Assembly (NCBI RefSeq): GCF_033118175.1
Contig: NC_083711.1
Location: 42,480,001-42,544,000, forward strand
Source: Dama dama
Taxonomy: Eukaryota > Chordata > Mammalia > Artiodactyla > Cervidae
Direction: 5' to 3'
Length of the DNA stretch: 64,000 nt
Each line of letters opens with the position of its first letter. The first letter of the stretch is position 1. The translations under genes were made by a program, and so were the position numbers. Of the stretch, positions 43,723 to 54,880 are shown in pieces. Below the pieces are notes generated by a model, which did not search any database, was not told the DNA's origin, and worked only from the letters and a program-made list of their open reading frames with translations.

Positions 43723-44763
43723 TGAAATTTTAAGCCATGGGAAGGATGAAATCTCCTAGAAAGGTTTTGGGGAGGATGGGAAAAAGCAGTGGATTATTGA
43801 TACTTGGGATATGCACACAATACACGTAATGAAAGGCCCTGGTGGAGCAATCACAGTGGAGATGGTCAGTCAGGGCTGAAGTCAGTGGGAATAGTTTGAG
43901 ATGGACGAGAAGCAGGACAGTTCAAGAGTTGCCAAGGAAAGACTTAATTTTAAGAAGGTGCAATTAATCACCAGAGTCACGGGCTACAAAAAGATCAGAG
44001 AAAAGGAGAACAGAACAACAAACATTGGATTTGGTAATTCGGTGAGTTCAAAGATGATGACTGGGTAAACTGAGTTGCCAGCAGGGAGGAAACAGAAACC
44101 TTGTGGGAAGGGCAGTGGCCATACCTGGATTTTACTACCTCTTGATTGTGCTCATTCCCAGCTGATCTAGGAACACAAAATTCAAAGAATCAGAGAATGT
44201 CGTAGCTAAATCTGAGCATATATTCTATCCCTCTTGCTTTGCAGGTAAGGATGCCGATATTCTTAAAGTGATAATAAGGCTCATCACTTCAGATAAAGGT
44301 TCTGATAATAGTTGGTTGCAGAGTTAAGACTAGAACATGAGTACTGAGACTCTCAGTTTAGTGCAGCACCTAAGGGTGCTGTTTGAATGACACCTTTAGT
44401 CCTTTAGCCCACAGAGTCCTGCAACCCACTTAATACAGAAGAAAGGTATTCCTCCACCAATCAGCTCAAGTATTAAAAAACCAGTATCTCTTACATACAT
44501 GTTCATGTACTTTTGTTATAAAGCATTTTTCTTTACAATAATTTGCCTCTCACACAATTAGTATTTTATGAGAAATTGAAAATCTTAACACTTGGATATA
44601 TTATCGCTTTCAGTGAGCCCAATGAACTTTCCTTTGCATCAGTATCCATTACAGAAGATTAGTCACGCTGTTCTTAAATTTTGAGTAGTTTCATTTTTCT
44701 TAGGCTTAATGTCTGTAACTTGCAGAATTCCAAATGTTTAAGAGGTTTAAGAGGAAGGACCAC
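43721..44763. other. No gene; possible ancient repeat near 44170-44380
   Basis: AGAATCAGAGAATGTCGTAG, CTTGCTTTGCAGGTAAGGAT and AGTTAAGACTAGAACATGAG recall an old mammalian SINE-like repeat. The match is too weak to name. Confidence 0.35.
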
Positions 44764-44855
44764 CACCGGAGAGTAAGCTCCTTCAAGGCAGGGACTTTAT
44801 CTTATCTTTTATCTCTGACACCCTGGAACAATGTCTGGAGCAGAGTTTTGTTTGC
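44764..44855 (+). mobile_element. L2 LINE 3' fragment, plus strand
   Basis: GAGTAAGCTCCTTCAAGGCA then GGGACTTTATCTTATCTTTT, the L2 3' end. Confidence 0.75.
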
Positions 44856-44879
44856 CAACACTTAGAAGTCAGTCCTTCT

Positions 44880-45300
44880 GCGCCATGTTGCTTGAGCCCA
44901 TCAATAATTGAAGGAGACAAGTGGGTTCAGAAGGAAAGGAATGGAAACTCGCGAACACCTGCTCTACATCACGCGCAACGCACGCTCTCCCCACGTGCCT
45001 TGGGCGGGGCTGCTGTAGGGATCTCCGGGGTCTCCAGCAGGTGGGGCAGGGCTCTCGCGTGAGCTCCGCTGCGCAGCTCACGCCCCAGACAGCGCGCCGG
45101 CTGCGGCGTCTCTCTACACCACCTGCCGCCATCTTCAGATGCGCCTCCTGCATGACTTTTCTGGACAGAATACCAGAGCTGAGGGGTTGACATAGTCCTT
45201 TCGAACAAGGAACGCGGGTGTGAAGGGCTCGGTGTGAGGCCTCAGCTGCCGCACTCTAGGAGCAAGTGAAACGAGGAAACACCAAGGAGAAAAAGGTTAG
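44880..45300. promoter_or_regulatory. Isolated CpG-rich block, probable TATA-less promoter
   Basis: About 28 CpGs occur in ~400 bp, while most other kilobases have only a few. Sites seen are YY1 GCCGCCATCTT (45125-45135), Sp1 GGGCGGGGC (45002-45010), E-box CACGTG (44992-44997) and CTCTCGCG/CTCGCGA (45052-45059, 44948-44954). An NRF1-like ACGCGCAACG lies at 44971-44980, and there is no TATA box. On the + strand a donor-like AAAAG|GTTAGA (GT at 45296) follows the block; on the minus strand AAGATGGCGGC could be a start context. No associated gene is recognised. It lies ~15 kb downstream of the NSUN3 stop. Confidence 0.7.
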
Positions 45301-47247
45301 ATTTATTTCATTACGCAGCTTCTATGTTTATTGCCCGGGAATTGTCAGTGGGCTTTGCCCGTGACAGTATGTGTTCAAAAATGTAAATAGGTAAAGGAAT
45401 GAACGAATGCAGTGTTGAGTAAACCTCATCCAGGAACAGTGGTGAGAAAAGGTATTTAGCTTTGGCTCAACCTCCTGACCTAATGTGGGCCTGTTTTTCT
45501 GACGCAACTCCGATAGAAATAGCCCTCAGCATATTTGTAAATCAAGTGGTAGCCTGCAATCAAAGGAATAAATTCGAATTCTCTCAGAAATATCCTTAGC
45601 AGATTTTACTCCGTGGTCGCCAGTAGTAACCCCAGATAAAGATTTGGGACTTGGGAAGGAGGTCATGGGGCTGGTGGTGGAATGCACTGATCCTGGCCTC
45701 TAATATTGTTATAATTTTCTTTTGCTACCCTGTTACATGTTTCTTTGTCTCCTTTGGACTTTTTTTGTTTCTTCTGAAATGCAATCTAGAGGGCGAAAGG
45801 ATATACCAGAAAGTCCAGTTTTACTTGGAAAGTCTCTGTTGAAAATGGCTTAGCAATACTTACCACTTTTTCAGATAGACTGTACAAACATGCCTTATTT
45901 CAAGAAATGTGCAAAGTACTAATCATATTTTCCGCCCTGTGCTATAAGAATTTTTTCTTTCTTCGCTGAGTATGATATGCTGTCAACCCATAGCATTCTA
46001 ATGTCACATATTTCTAGCACAGCGAGATTAAAATACCTCAAAGGCCTAATGACTCCCACGTGTCTCACCAAAAGCCCGATATTGCTAAGCAAAGGCCCAT
46101 GCTTTGCTAGGGAACCATGCATTATGCTGGCAGACCGCCTCACTGGTGAGTTACCTTGGAAGAAAAGCCTTGACAACAGTGGAACACTTTTTTTTTCTCC
46201 TTAAAACCCTTTATTTGCTCACCACCCCAGCGCCTAAGTAAACCTGTATTTCTAAAACAGCAATCACAAAGTACCTAGCTATTTCTAATAAATTAGCTTA
46301 AACAACTACATTGGTGAAAATATATCTTCCTGACTTCTCTGCCAGTCTACCCTGAGGATGTTCTAACTTAATTCCTATCTTTAACAAGACCAAGAACACA
46401 GTCTTTTGCATCTCAGTGGGCAAAGTATTTACATATTCAGGAATCAGCTTGGCAAACCAGAGCTAAGCGTATGAGGAGGAAATATTGTCTTCGTTTTTTC
46501 CCCTCCACTGTCTGCCCCCTAACTTCAAAGTTGAGAATTTAATTCTTGAATATGATAAGAGCCAAAAGTTGCCAAAGGGAAGATGACAATGGGGAGACAA
46601 TGTCTGTCAAAAAACTTGTGTTGGTCAGCGAGGCCTCTCTGCCTCCCCTGTGCACCCTTGGGCTCCCATGGTCTTGACAAGTGTTTCCCTTCTTCCCCTT
46701 TCCATCCCCTGGAATGGCTTCCTTGGGCCCGACAGGGGCAGAGGCAAGCAGTCCTCAGCTCTGTATCCCGATTTAAAATGCACGGTGGGTAGAAATTAAA
46801 ATGAGTTCTTTTTAAAGCAGAAATGTCACCATTCTCTTTCAGAGATGAAAATCTGAGTAGCGACTCTCAAGAGGAAAGATTGGTGTCAAATTAGGAGGCT
46901 GTGCTTAGTGAGCTTGTGATTTATGTGTAGGAATATATAATTTTTTGACAAAAAGCAAGATGAGGTTGCACTTGTATTTATTTGGCAAACTAATATTGAC
47001 TTCTTTTACTTTCAAGCCATTGGCATGCATTTTTGTATGTCATGTACCCTTATTTAATACCACACAGCAAGGACATGCGTGTTCCTGAACAAAGTTAGGG
47101 CAGGTGCTCGTCTACTGCAGGAAGTCTCCAAGGATTTCCTGGGATGAGGGCTGCCCCTCCATGTTGTTAATGCATATTCGATGCCATTCATTTTGTTCCT
47201 AGGGGCCTGATTTCTTTAGCTGTGTCTCTCCCTCCTGACTTTTTTAA
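45301..47247. other. Repeat-poor stretch, no supported gene
   Basis: No transposon is recognised. A T-run lies at ~46187-46198. Open frames (45651-45842, 46583-46792) have no splice or family support. Confidence 0.45.
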
Positions 47248-47552
47248 ACAAATTTAATTGATTAATTTTTTTTCTTTTGACTCTCCTGAGTCTTCATTGC
47301 TATGCAAGGGGCTTTCTCTAGTTGCAGTGCGTGGGCTTTCCCTTGCGGTGGCTTCTTTTGTTGTGAAACACAGGCTCCAGGGCGCGTGGGCTTCACTAGT
47401 TGCAGCATGTGGCTCTAGAGTGCTGACTCAGTAGTTGGGGCTCACCGGCTTAATTGCCTTGCTGCATGTGGAATCTTCCCGGAGCAGGGATTGAACCTGT
47501 GTCCCCAGCATTAGCAAGTGGATTCTTAACCACTGTACTACCAGAGAAGTCC
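47248..47552 (-). mobile_element. CHR-2 SINE, minus strand
   Basis: Reversed tRNA-Glu SINE with the cetartiodactyl CHR-2 body: CTAGTTGCAGTGCGTGGGCT, CACTAGTTGCAGCATGTGGC, CCGGAGCAGGGATTGAACCT and TCTTAACCACTGTACTACCA. Confidence 0.9.
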
Positions 47553-47861
47553 TCCCTCTCGTCTATTAATGCTACAAACAGTAATCTTTACCTCTGACAA
47601 GTGGAAAAATTGATATAAGGATCACTGATCTTTAGAAATTCCTTAGAAATAATATATTCAAGCTCTCTTTATCTCTTTCCCCATTATGGCACGCTATTTT
47701 AGCAAGCTACTTGTCACAAATAGGAACTCTGAATCACATGGTCTACCTTTATTAACTGATAATCATCAGTATGATAGCATATGAAAATTTTCAGTGGAGT
47801 ATTAAGGACTAGTTTTATTCTGATTACTTGTCAAAAGAACTAAGAATCATTTGCTCCAAAT

Positions 47862-48330
47862 TTGTGGTGATGGGGTTCAGAACATGATACCCCAAAATAT
47901 GGCACCTTCGCCTGTATTTTAAGGTGAAGGAGCTTGACAAAGAGAAGGTGCAGGAAAGAGTCTCAGGACTCCATCTTCTCCACTACCCCCTCCTGTGACC
48001 GGTCCCCTGCCTAATCCCTGAGGAAAGCCTCCTTATCCATTGAGCTTAAAGAAGAACCTGATGAAGGCTTCTGTTTCCCTCAGTTTACTACTCAGCCCCT
48101 GCCCTTTTGTCCTATGACATTTCCCCATCATTTCCTGCCCTTTGTCAAAAGTAATATAAAAATTTGCAAGGTAAATAATTTCTTCTTCTCTTACTTATGA
48201 AGCCTTCCGTGTCATGTAAAACATATTAAATAAATTCATATGCTTTCTCATGTTAATCTGTCTTTGTCACTTTACTTTTCAGCCCATCCAGGGGTCCTCA
48301 AAGAGCAGAGGAAAAGTTTTTCTCCCTGAT
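47862..48330 (+). mobile_element. Endogenous retrovirus-type solo LTR (tentative)
   Basis: TGGGGTTCAGAACATGATAC then CCCAAAATATGGCACCTTCG at the left; AATAAA at 48229-48234, then TGTTAATCTGTCTTTGTCAC and AGAGCAGAGGAAAAGTTTTT at the right. This is the layout of an old ERV LTR; the subfamily is not assigned. No internal viral sequence is present. Confidence 0.55.
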
Positions 48331-49070
48331 ATCAGCTCCTGCTTCCATGCTGAGTTCAGGTTGTTCTAGGGAGTGTGGCCCTCCCTGTATACATGAAGGG
48401 GGAAGTCTTGAAGTTTCATCTGTGCAGAGTAATCTCTGTGTTTTGCTGATTGTCATTTCTATTATATTTCCAGACCCTTCAGGAGAAGACAGCAGTTCTG
48501 AGTCATGTCTAGCATGGTGCCTCATGAGGCTTGAGAAATCTAGTTCGAGATGTTAAAGGGAGATCAACACAGACACTGCCATATTGTACTCATAAAATTT
48601 AAGTTTGTGGTTCCTTCTTGAGTCCCATGTTCCGAATCACAAATGATGTCTTTGTTCACTTAGGTCCTTTACTGATGCTGTTCATCTCTCATCACATGTT
48701 CACACATGTCCAAGAAACTCTTGGAGAGGAGCTACCCTAATAAAAAAGAACACTCTCTTTGAAATGAGTCAGATGTTGAGTAAAGCCATTTGACTTCTGA
48801 ATGCTGGTTTCATCTTCTGTGAAATGGAGATGGTAATGCTGTCTTTACAGGTTACTACATGGTCTAGAAGTTGGAGTCCTCTAAGCAGGTAGACTCTTCC
48901 CAGTCCTTCACCCTTTCTCTTGGCTCGACTTCATTCACAGTGGTCTGGTTCCCCTGGATAATTGCTGGTGGCCACACACACAGTGTCTGGCGCTTTGGCC
49001 TTTGTGTGCAGCCCCAAATGTGTCCAGTTTAACAGCTACTCCCATTTGTGTTCTGAGGCCAGGCATCCCC
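48331..49070. other. No gene or recognised repeat
   Basis: Mixed composition; nothing supported. Confidence 0.4.
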
Positions 49071-49126
49071 AGACACTGTGTTTTCTTTTTTTATTTATTT
49101 TTATTTTTTTAAGACCCTGTGTTTTC
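49071..49126. repeat. 15-bp direct repeat around a T/A run (tail-only insertion candidate)
   Basis: AGACACTGTGTTTTC (49071-49085) and AGACCCTGTGTTTTC (49112-49126) flank 26 bases of T-runs with single A. On the minus strand this is an AATAAA-like A-rich tail. Confidence 0.75.
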
Positions 49127-50034
49127 AATTAGTGTTTTAAGCTATGTTGCATCAGTATATATAACTTGAAGTTCTCTCTACCAGAGACTCCAGAAGTAGA
49201 CCTATGACTTGCCATTCATTCATTCAACAAAGATTTAGACTTACCGTTTGCCCCCTACTCCTTACCAACATTACAACCCCATTCCACGCTGTGCACTTTT
49301 TCTTTTTCTCACTTATTCTCAGCATACCACATAATTTATTAACTTTTATTCCTTTATCATTTTATTTTCATTTTTTCCAGCCTTTTTTTAAATTGGAGGA
49401 TAATTGCTTTACAATATTACATTGGTGTCTGCCATGCATCAGCATGAATCAGCCAGAGGTATATACATGTCCTCTCACTACTGAACTCCCCTAACATCCC
49501 CCACCCACCCCACCCCCTCGGTTGTCACAGAGCATTGGGTTGTTCTCCCTCCGTCAAATTCCCACCTGCTATGTATTGTACATATGGTAATCCTTCTCCA
49601 TCAGAGGGCAGACAGACTGGAAATGACAATCACAGAAAACTAACCAATCTGATCACATGGATCGCAGCCTTGTCTAACTCAGTGAAACTATGAGTCATGC
49701 CATGTAGGGCCACCCAAGATGGACGGGCCATGGTGGAGAGTTCTGACAAAATGTGGTCCACTGGAGAAGGGAATGGCAAACCACTTCAGTATTCCTGCCT
49801 TGAGAACCTGTGAACAGTATGAAAAGGCAAAAAGATAAGACACTGAAAGATGAATTCCTCAGGTCAGTAGGTGCCCAATATGCTACTGGAGATCAGTGGA
49901 GAAATAACTGCAGAAAGAATGAAGGGATGGAGCCAAAGCAAAAGCAATACCCAGGTGTGGATGTGACTGGTGATGGTAGCCAGGTCTGATGCTGTGAAGA
50001 GCAATATTGCATAGGAACCTGGAATGTCAGGTCC

Positions 50035-50755
50035 ATGAATCAAGGCAAATTGGAAGTGGTCAAACAGGAGATGGCAAGAGTGAATGTTGACATTTTCGGA
50101 ATCGGTGAACTAAGACGGACTGGAATGGGTGAATTTAACTCAGATGACCATTATATCTACTACTGTGGGCAAGAATCCCTTAGGAGAAATGGAGTAGCCA
50201 TCATGGTCAGCAAAAGAGTCCGAAATGCAGACTTGGATGTAATCTAAAAAATGACAGAATGATCTCTGTTCATTTCCAAGGCAAACCATTCAATATCATG
50301 GTAATCCAAGTCTATGCGCCAACCAGTAATGCTGAAGAAGCTGAAGTTGAATGGTTCTATGAAGACCTACAAGGCCTTTTAGAACTAACACCCAAAAAAG
50401 ACATCATTTTATTATAGGGGACTGGAATGCAAAAGTAGGAAGTCAAGAAATACCTGGAGTAACAGGCAAATTTGGCCTTGGAGTAAAGAATGAAGCAGGG
50501 CAAAGGCTAATAGAGTTTTGCCAAGAGAACGTATTGGTCATAGGAAATACGCTTTTCCAACAACACAAGAGAAGACTCTACATATGGACATCATCAGATG
50601 GTCAATACCAAAATCAGATTGATTATATTCTTCGCAGCCAGAGATGGAGAAGCTCTATACAGTCAGCAAAAACAAGATGGGGAGCTGACTGTGGCTCAGA
50701 TCATGAACTCCTTATTGCCAAATTCAGACTTAAAGAAACTAGGGAAACCCATTAG
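50035..50755 (+). pseudogene. Broken BovB endonuclease domain
   Basis: The first frame (50035-50247) reads MNQGKLEVVKQEMARVNVDI then FGIGELRRTGMGEF. The Glu of the (S/G)EL motif is the expected metal ligand of the apurinic-type nuclease. After a stop at ~50247 the region resumes: GDWNAKVGSQEIPGVTGKFG with the catalytic GDWN is readable near 50417. Then 50534-50755 carries NQIDYILRSQRW and DCGSDHELLIAKFRLK, which includes the SDH catalytic His. At least two frame breaks occur. Confidence 0.85.
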
Positions 50756-50838
50756 ACCACTCAGGATGATCTAAATCAAATCCTTTATGATTATATAGTG
50801 GAAGTGAAAAATAGATTCAAGGGATTAGATCTGATAGA

Positions 50839-52092
50839 GTGCCTGAAGAACTATGGACAGAGGTTCATGTCACTGTACAGGACACAGGGATCAAGAGCAT
50901 CCCCAAGAAAAAGAAATGCAAAAAAAAAGCAAAATGGCTGTCTGAGGAGGCCTTACAGATAGCTGTGAAACGAAGAGAAGTGAAAAGCAAAGGAGAAAAG
51001 GAAAGATATACCCATTTGAATGCAGAGTTCCCAAGAATAGCAAGGAGAGATAAGAGAGCCTTTCTCAGCGATCAGTGCAAAGAAATAGAGCAAAACAACA
51101 GAATGGGAAAGACTAGAGATCTCTTCAAGAAAATGAGAGATACCAAGGGAACATTTCATGCAAAGATGGGCTCAATAAAGGACAGAAATGGTATGGACCT
51201 AACAGAAGCAGAAGATATTAAGAAGAGATGGCAAGAATACACAGAAGAACTGTACAAAAAAGATCTTCAGGACCCAGATAATCCCGATGGTGTGATCACT
51301 CACCTAGAGCCAGACATCCTGGAATGTGAAGTCAAGTGGGCCTTAGGAAGCATCACTATGAACAAAGCAAATGGAGGTGATGGAATTCCAGTTGAGCTAT
51401 TTCAAATTCTGAAAGATGATGCTGTGAAAGTGCTGCACTCAATATGTCAGCAAATTTGGAAAACTCAGCAGTGGCTACAGGACTGGAAAAGGTCAGTTTT
51501 CATTCCAATCCCAAAGAAAGGCAATGCCAAAGAATGTTCAAACTACCACACAATTGCTCTCATCTCGCACATTTAGTAAAGTAACGCTCAAAATTCTCCA
51601 AGCCAGGCTTCAGCAATATGTGAACTGTGAACTTCCAGATGTTCAAGCTGTTTTTAGAAAAGGCAGGACCAGAGATCAAATTCCCAACATCTGTTGGATC
51701 ATCGAAAAAGCAAGAGAGTTCCAGAAAAACATCTGTTTCTGCTTTATTGACCATGCCAAAGCCTTTGACTGTGTAGATCACGACAAACTGTGGAAAATTC
51801 TTCAAGAGATGGGAATACCAGACCACCTGACCTGCCTCTTGAGAAATCTATATGCAGGCAGGAAGCAACAGTTAGAATTAGACATGGAACACCAGACTGG
51901 TTCCGAATTGGGAAAGGAGTCCGTCAAGGCTGTATATTGTCACCCTACTTACTTAACTTATATGTAGAGTACCTCATGAGAAATGCTGGGCTGTATGAAG
52001 CGCAAGTGGCATCAAGATTGCTAGGAGAAATATCAATAACCTCAGATATGCAGATGACACCACCCTTATGGCAGAAAGTGAAGAAGGACTGA
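50839..52092 (+). pseudogene. Broken BovB linker and reverse transcriptase
   Basis: 50839-51576 (245 open codons) holds a basic linker and the RT fingers: ITMNKANGGDGIPVELFQIL and WKRSVFIPIPKKGNAKECSN. After a frameshift 51524-51967 has the palm motif A CFIDHAKAFDCVDHDKLWKI with the catalytic Asp kept. After another, 51790-52092 has GVRQGCILSPYLLNLY (motif B). The YADD codons (TATGCAGATGAC near 52046) are intact but in a different frame from motif B. Confidence 0.88.
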
Positions 52093-52929
52093 AGGGCATC
52101 TTGATGAAAGAATAGAGTGAAAAAGTTGGCTTAAAACTCAATATTCAGAAAACTAAGATCGTGGCATCTGGTCCCATAACTTCATGGCAAATAGATGGGG
52201 AAACAGTGGAAACAGTGACAGGCTTTATTTTTTGGGGGCTCCAAAATCACTGCAGATGGTGACTGCAGCCATGAAATTAAAAGACGTTTACTCCCTGGAA
52301 GGAAAGTTATGACCAACCTAGACAGCATATTAAAAAACAGAGACATTACTTTGCCAACAACGGTCTGTATAGTCAAGGCTATGGTTTTTCCAGTAGTCAT
52401 GTATGAGCGTGAGAGTTGGACTTTGCTGAGTGCCAAAGTATTGATGCTTTTGAACTGTGGTGTTGAAAAAGTCTCTTGAGTGTCCCTTGGGCTGCAAGGA
52501 GATCCAGCCAATTCATCGAAAGGGAAATCAGTCCTGAATATTCATTGGAAGGACTGATGCTGAGGCTGAAACTCCAATACTTTGGCCACCTGATGCGAAA
52601 AACTGACTCATCTGAAAAGACCCTGATACTGGGAAAGATTGAAGGCAGGAGGAGAAGGGGATGACAGAGGATGAGATGGTTGGATGGCATCACTGACTCA
52701 ATGGACATGAGTTTGTGTAAACTCCAGGAGTTGGTGATGGACAGGGAGGCCTGGGGTCCTGATGCTGCAGTCCATGGGGTTTTGCAAAGAGTTGGACATG
52801 ACTGAGCGACTGACCAGAACTGATCTGAATGTATGTGTTTCTATACTATTCTCTCAATTCGTCCCACCTTCTCCTTCCCTCACTGTGTTCACAAGTGTGT
52901 TCTCTAGGTCTGCGTCTCTATTCATCATA

Positions 52930-53042
52930 ATAGAAACTCCACTAAGGCTGGGATCTTTGTTTTGTTCACTGACATATATCAAACTAATAGAACAGTTCCT
53001 AACACTGTTTATTTCAATTATTTCAATATTTGTTGAAAGAGC
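52930..53042 (+). mobile_element. L2 LINE 3' fragment, plus strand (tentative)
   Basis: GGCTGGGATCTTTGTTTTGT, CAGTTCCTAACACTG and CAATATTTGTTGAAAG resemble the L2 3' end. Confidence 0.5.
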
Positions 53043-53757
53043 TTACAATATATTTTATTAACATGGGAACTAGTAAATTATGTAGTTCTTCCAATGAATA
53101 GTTCACTTAAGACTTTCTTGGCTCTCCTTAAAATGATCAGAGTATCACATTGAATATTCAACTTCTTTCTTCTGTACTCTGAGGCAGATGGAGTGTTGCT
53201 CACTTCCTCTGGGTTCTCTGTGAGCTCTTGATCTCCTGGGATCTATTGCATCATTACCATCACCATCACCACCATTGTCACCGTTATCATCATGGTAGCT
53301 AGTCTCCAAGATGGCTCTTCCTGATCCTTTTCTCCTGGGATTCACACTCTTGTATAGTCCTCTTCCATGTTAAATAGGGATGACATAGACAACTCATAGG
53401 ACACTGTGAAAATAATTATGTGTAATTTCTGAGGCTACGTTGCAAAAGATACCGCAACTTTAGTCTTTCTCTCTTGGATCATTTGCTTTGGGGAAAGCCA
53501 GGTGTCAGTGTATGAGGACAAGCCCACGAGGCAAGGAAGGGAGAAGTTCTGACAACATGCCTGTGAGTGAACCATCCAGGAAGTGCATGCTTCCTCCAGA
53601 GTCTAGCCTTTTGATGACTGCAACATTTTGTCTACACTTTCATGAGAGACCCTGTGCTGGAACCATCTGGTTATACTACTCCCAAACTCTTGATCCATAG
53701 GAACTATGAGACAAGATTTCTGTTGTTTTGTGCTATTACATCTTGAAGTAATTTGTT
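53043..53757. other. No gene; imperfect CAT/CAC repeat at 53249-53296
   Basis: CATCATTACCATCACCATCA and neighbours form a short trinucleotide repeat. On the minus strand it would encode Asp/Gly/Asn-rich peptide, which is not a gene. The rest shows nothing. Confidence 0.5.
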
Positions 53758-53767
53758 ACACAGTAGT

Positions 53768-53769
<2 letters not shown>

Positions 53770-53798
<29 letters not shown>

Positions 53799-54056
53799 AA
53801 GTCGCGTCAGTCATGTCCGACTGTGTGACCCCAGAGACGGCAGCCCACCAGGCTCCCCCGTCCCTGGGATTCTCCAGGCAAGAACACTGGAGTGGGTTGC
53901 CATCTCCTTCTCCAATGCATGAAAGTGAAAAGGGAAAGTGAAGTCGCTCAATCATGTCCGACTCTTCATGACCCCATGGACTGCAGCCTACGAGGCTCCT
54001 CTGTCCATGGGATTTTCCAGGCAAGAGTACTGGAGTGGGGTGCCATTGCCTTCTCC
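53770..54056 (-). mobile_element. BOV-A2 SINE dimer with (CTG)9, perfect 12-bp target duplication
   Basis: (CTG)9 at 53770-53796, then two reversed Bov-A units linked by ATGCATGAAAGTGAAAAGGG. ACACAGTAGTGG is identical at 53758-53769 and 54057-54068. Confidence 0.96.
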
Positions 54057-54069
54057 ACACAGTAGTGGA

Positions 54070-54265
54070 GAGCTTATATAATCATCACTACACTTCTTGA
54101 ATGCCTTCCATGTACAAGAAAGACTATGATTGCACTCTTATATGAATGAGTTGGTAGCCATACCCTCACACAGAGGAGAAAATGGAGGTCCAGTGAGGTT
54201 ATGTCATACCTCTGAGTGAAAGAGTTAGGATTTGAACAAAGGCTTTAATTTTTAACTACAATGCT
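54070..54265 (-). mobile_element. MIR SINE, minus strand
   Basis: TTCTTGAATGCCTTCCATGT, CACAGAGGAGAAAATGGAGG, CCAGTGAGGTTATGTCATAC and AGTTAGGATTTGAACAAAGG. Confidence 0.7.
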
Positions 54266-54782
54266 GTTTTGAGTAATGTTATCTTTCTAGTATAAAGTAG
54301 TTGCTAGCAGTGTCTGAACATGGTGCCCGGGAAACTTGGCAACCACAGACCACTTTCTGTAATGTTCCTTTTAAGGCAAAAGACAAAAGTATCCAGGTAC
54401 TCTGAGTTTCAGGGATTATACAAAGCTTCCCAGAGTCCCCTAAGATAAATGTGTAGATTCTCTGTAATAACAATTCTTAGGTTTTTAATTAACTAGCTAG
54501 TCAGCTAACTGGTTCCCAGTGTAATGGGAACAGGAGGTAGGGAAGTTTGGATGCTAGAAGTAGATCAGGGATAATGAACGACCCTGAGAGAAGAAAGAGA
54601 TACACTGAAGTCATGATTTTAAAATGTGATAAATATTCTATCATTTCACAAATTCTCCACATGGTCTGGCCTTCAAAGAAAGTTGTGTCTCTTTAAAATT
54701 AAGTGTAGCCTCTTACAGTAGCTTCCATTGTTTTCCTGGATTTGCTTCTCTACTATTTCATTTTAAAAATGGTTATATCTTG
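54266..54782. other. No gene or recognised repeat
   Basis: Nothing supported. Confidence 0.4.
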
Positions 54783-54880
54783 AAATTCCCTGTCAGCCTA
54801 GTGGTTAGAACTCTGTGCTTTCACTGCTGACGGTCTGGGTTCAAAACCTGGTTGGGGAATTAAGATCCTACATGCTAGTG
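54783..54880 (+). mobile_element. CHR-1 SINE (tRNA-Glu type), plus strand
   Basis: ATTCCCTGTCAGCCTAGTGG, TTAGAACTCTGTGCTTTCAC, GGTTCAAAACCTGG (B box region) and GGGGAATTAAGATCCTACAT. Confidence 0.88.

Larger units (their letters stand above)
49584..52828 (+). mobile_element. Near-full-length BovB (RTE) LINE, plus strand
   Basis: At ~3.24 kb this is close to the ~3.2 kb of complete BovB. Order: 5' region (AGGGCAGACAGACTGGAAAT, TGGTGGAGAGTTCTGACAAA), AP-type endonuclease, linker, reverse transcriptase, then the BovB 3' end (GAGTTGGACATGACTGAGCG). The reading frame is broken several times, so it cannot encode an intact protein. It sits inside an L1 fragment and is therefore younger than that L1. 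Confidence 0.94.
49383..52925 (-). mobile_element. L1 3' UTR fragment, minus strand, split by BovB
   Basis: 49383-49583 (AATTGGAGGATAATTGCTTT, CAGCATGAATCAGCCAGAGG, C-rich block, TGTACATATGGTAATC) continues after the BovB at 52829-52925 (CTATACTATTCTCTCAATTC, TTCACAAGTGTGTTCTCTAG). Together they form one L1 3' end. Confidence 0.85.

Noticed and set aside
44869..45153. Minus-strand frame starting MQEAHLKMAAGG through the CpG block
   Set aside because: GC-rich CpG islands often give open frames by chance. The product is Arg/Cys-rich with no recognisable domain. I keep the block as a promoter candidate only.
45651..45842. 63-codon frame with a hydrophobic segment (IVIIFFCYPVTCFFVSFGLF)
   Set aside because: Hydrophobic short frames arise readily from T-rich DNA. 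There is no other coding evidence, although it lies downstream of the CpG block.
53145..53345. Minus-strand Asp/Gly/Asn-rich frame (DDNGDNGGDGDGNDA)
   Set aside because: It is the translation of an imperfect CAT/CAC trinucleotide repeat.
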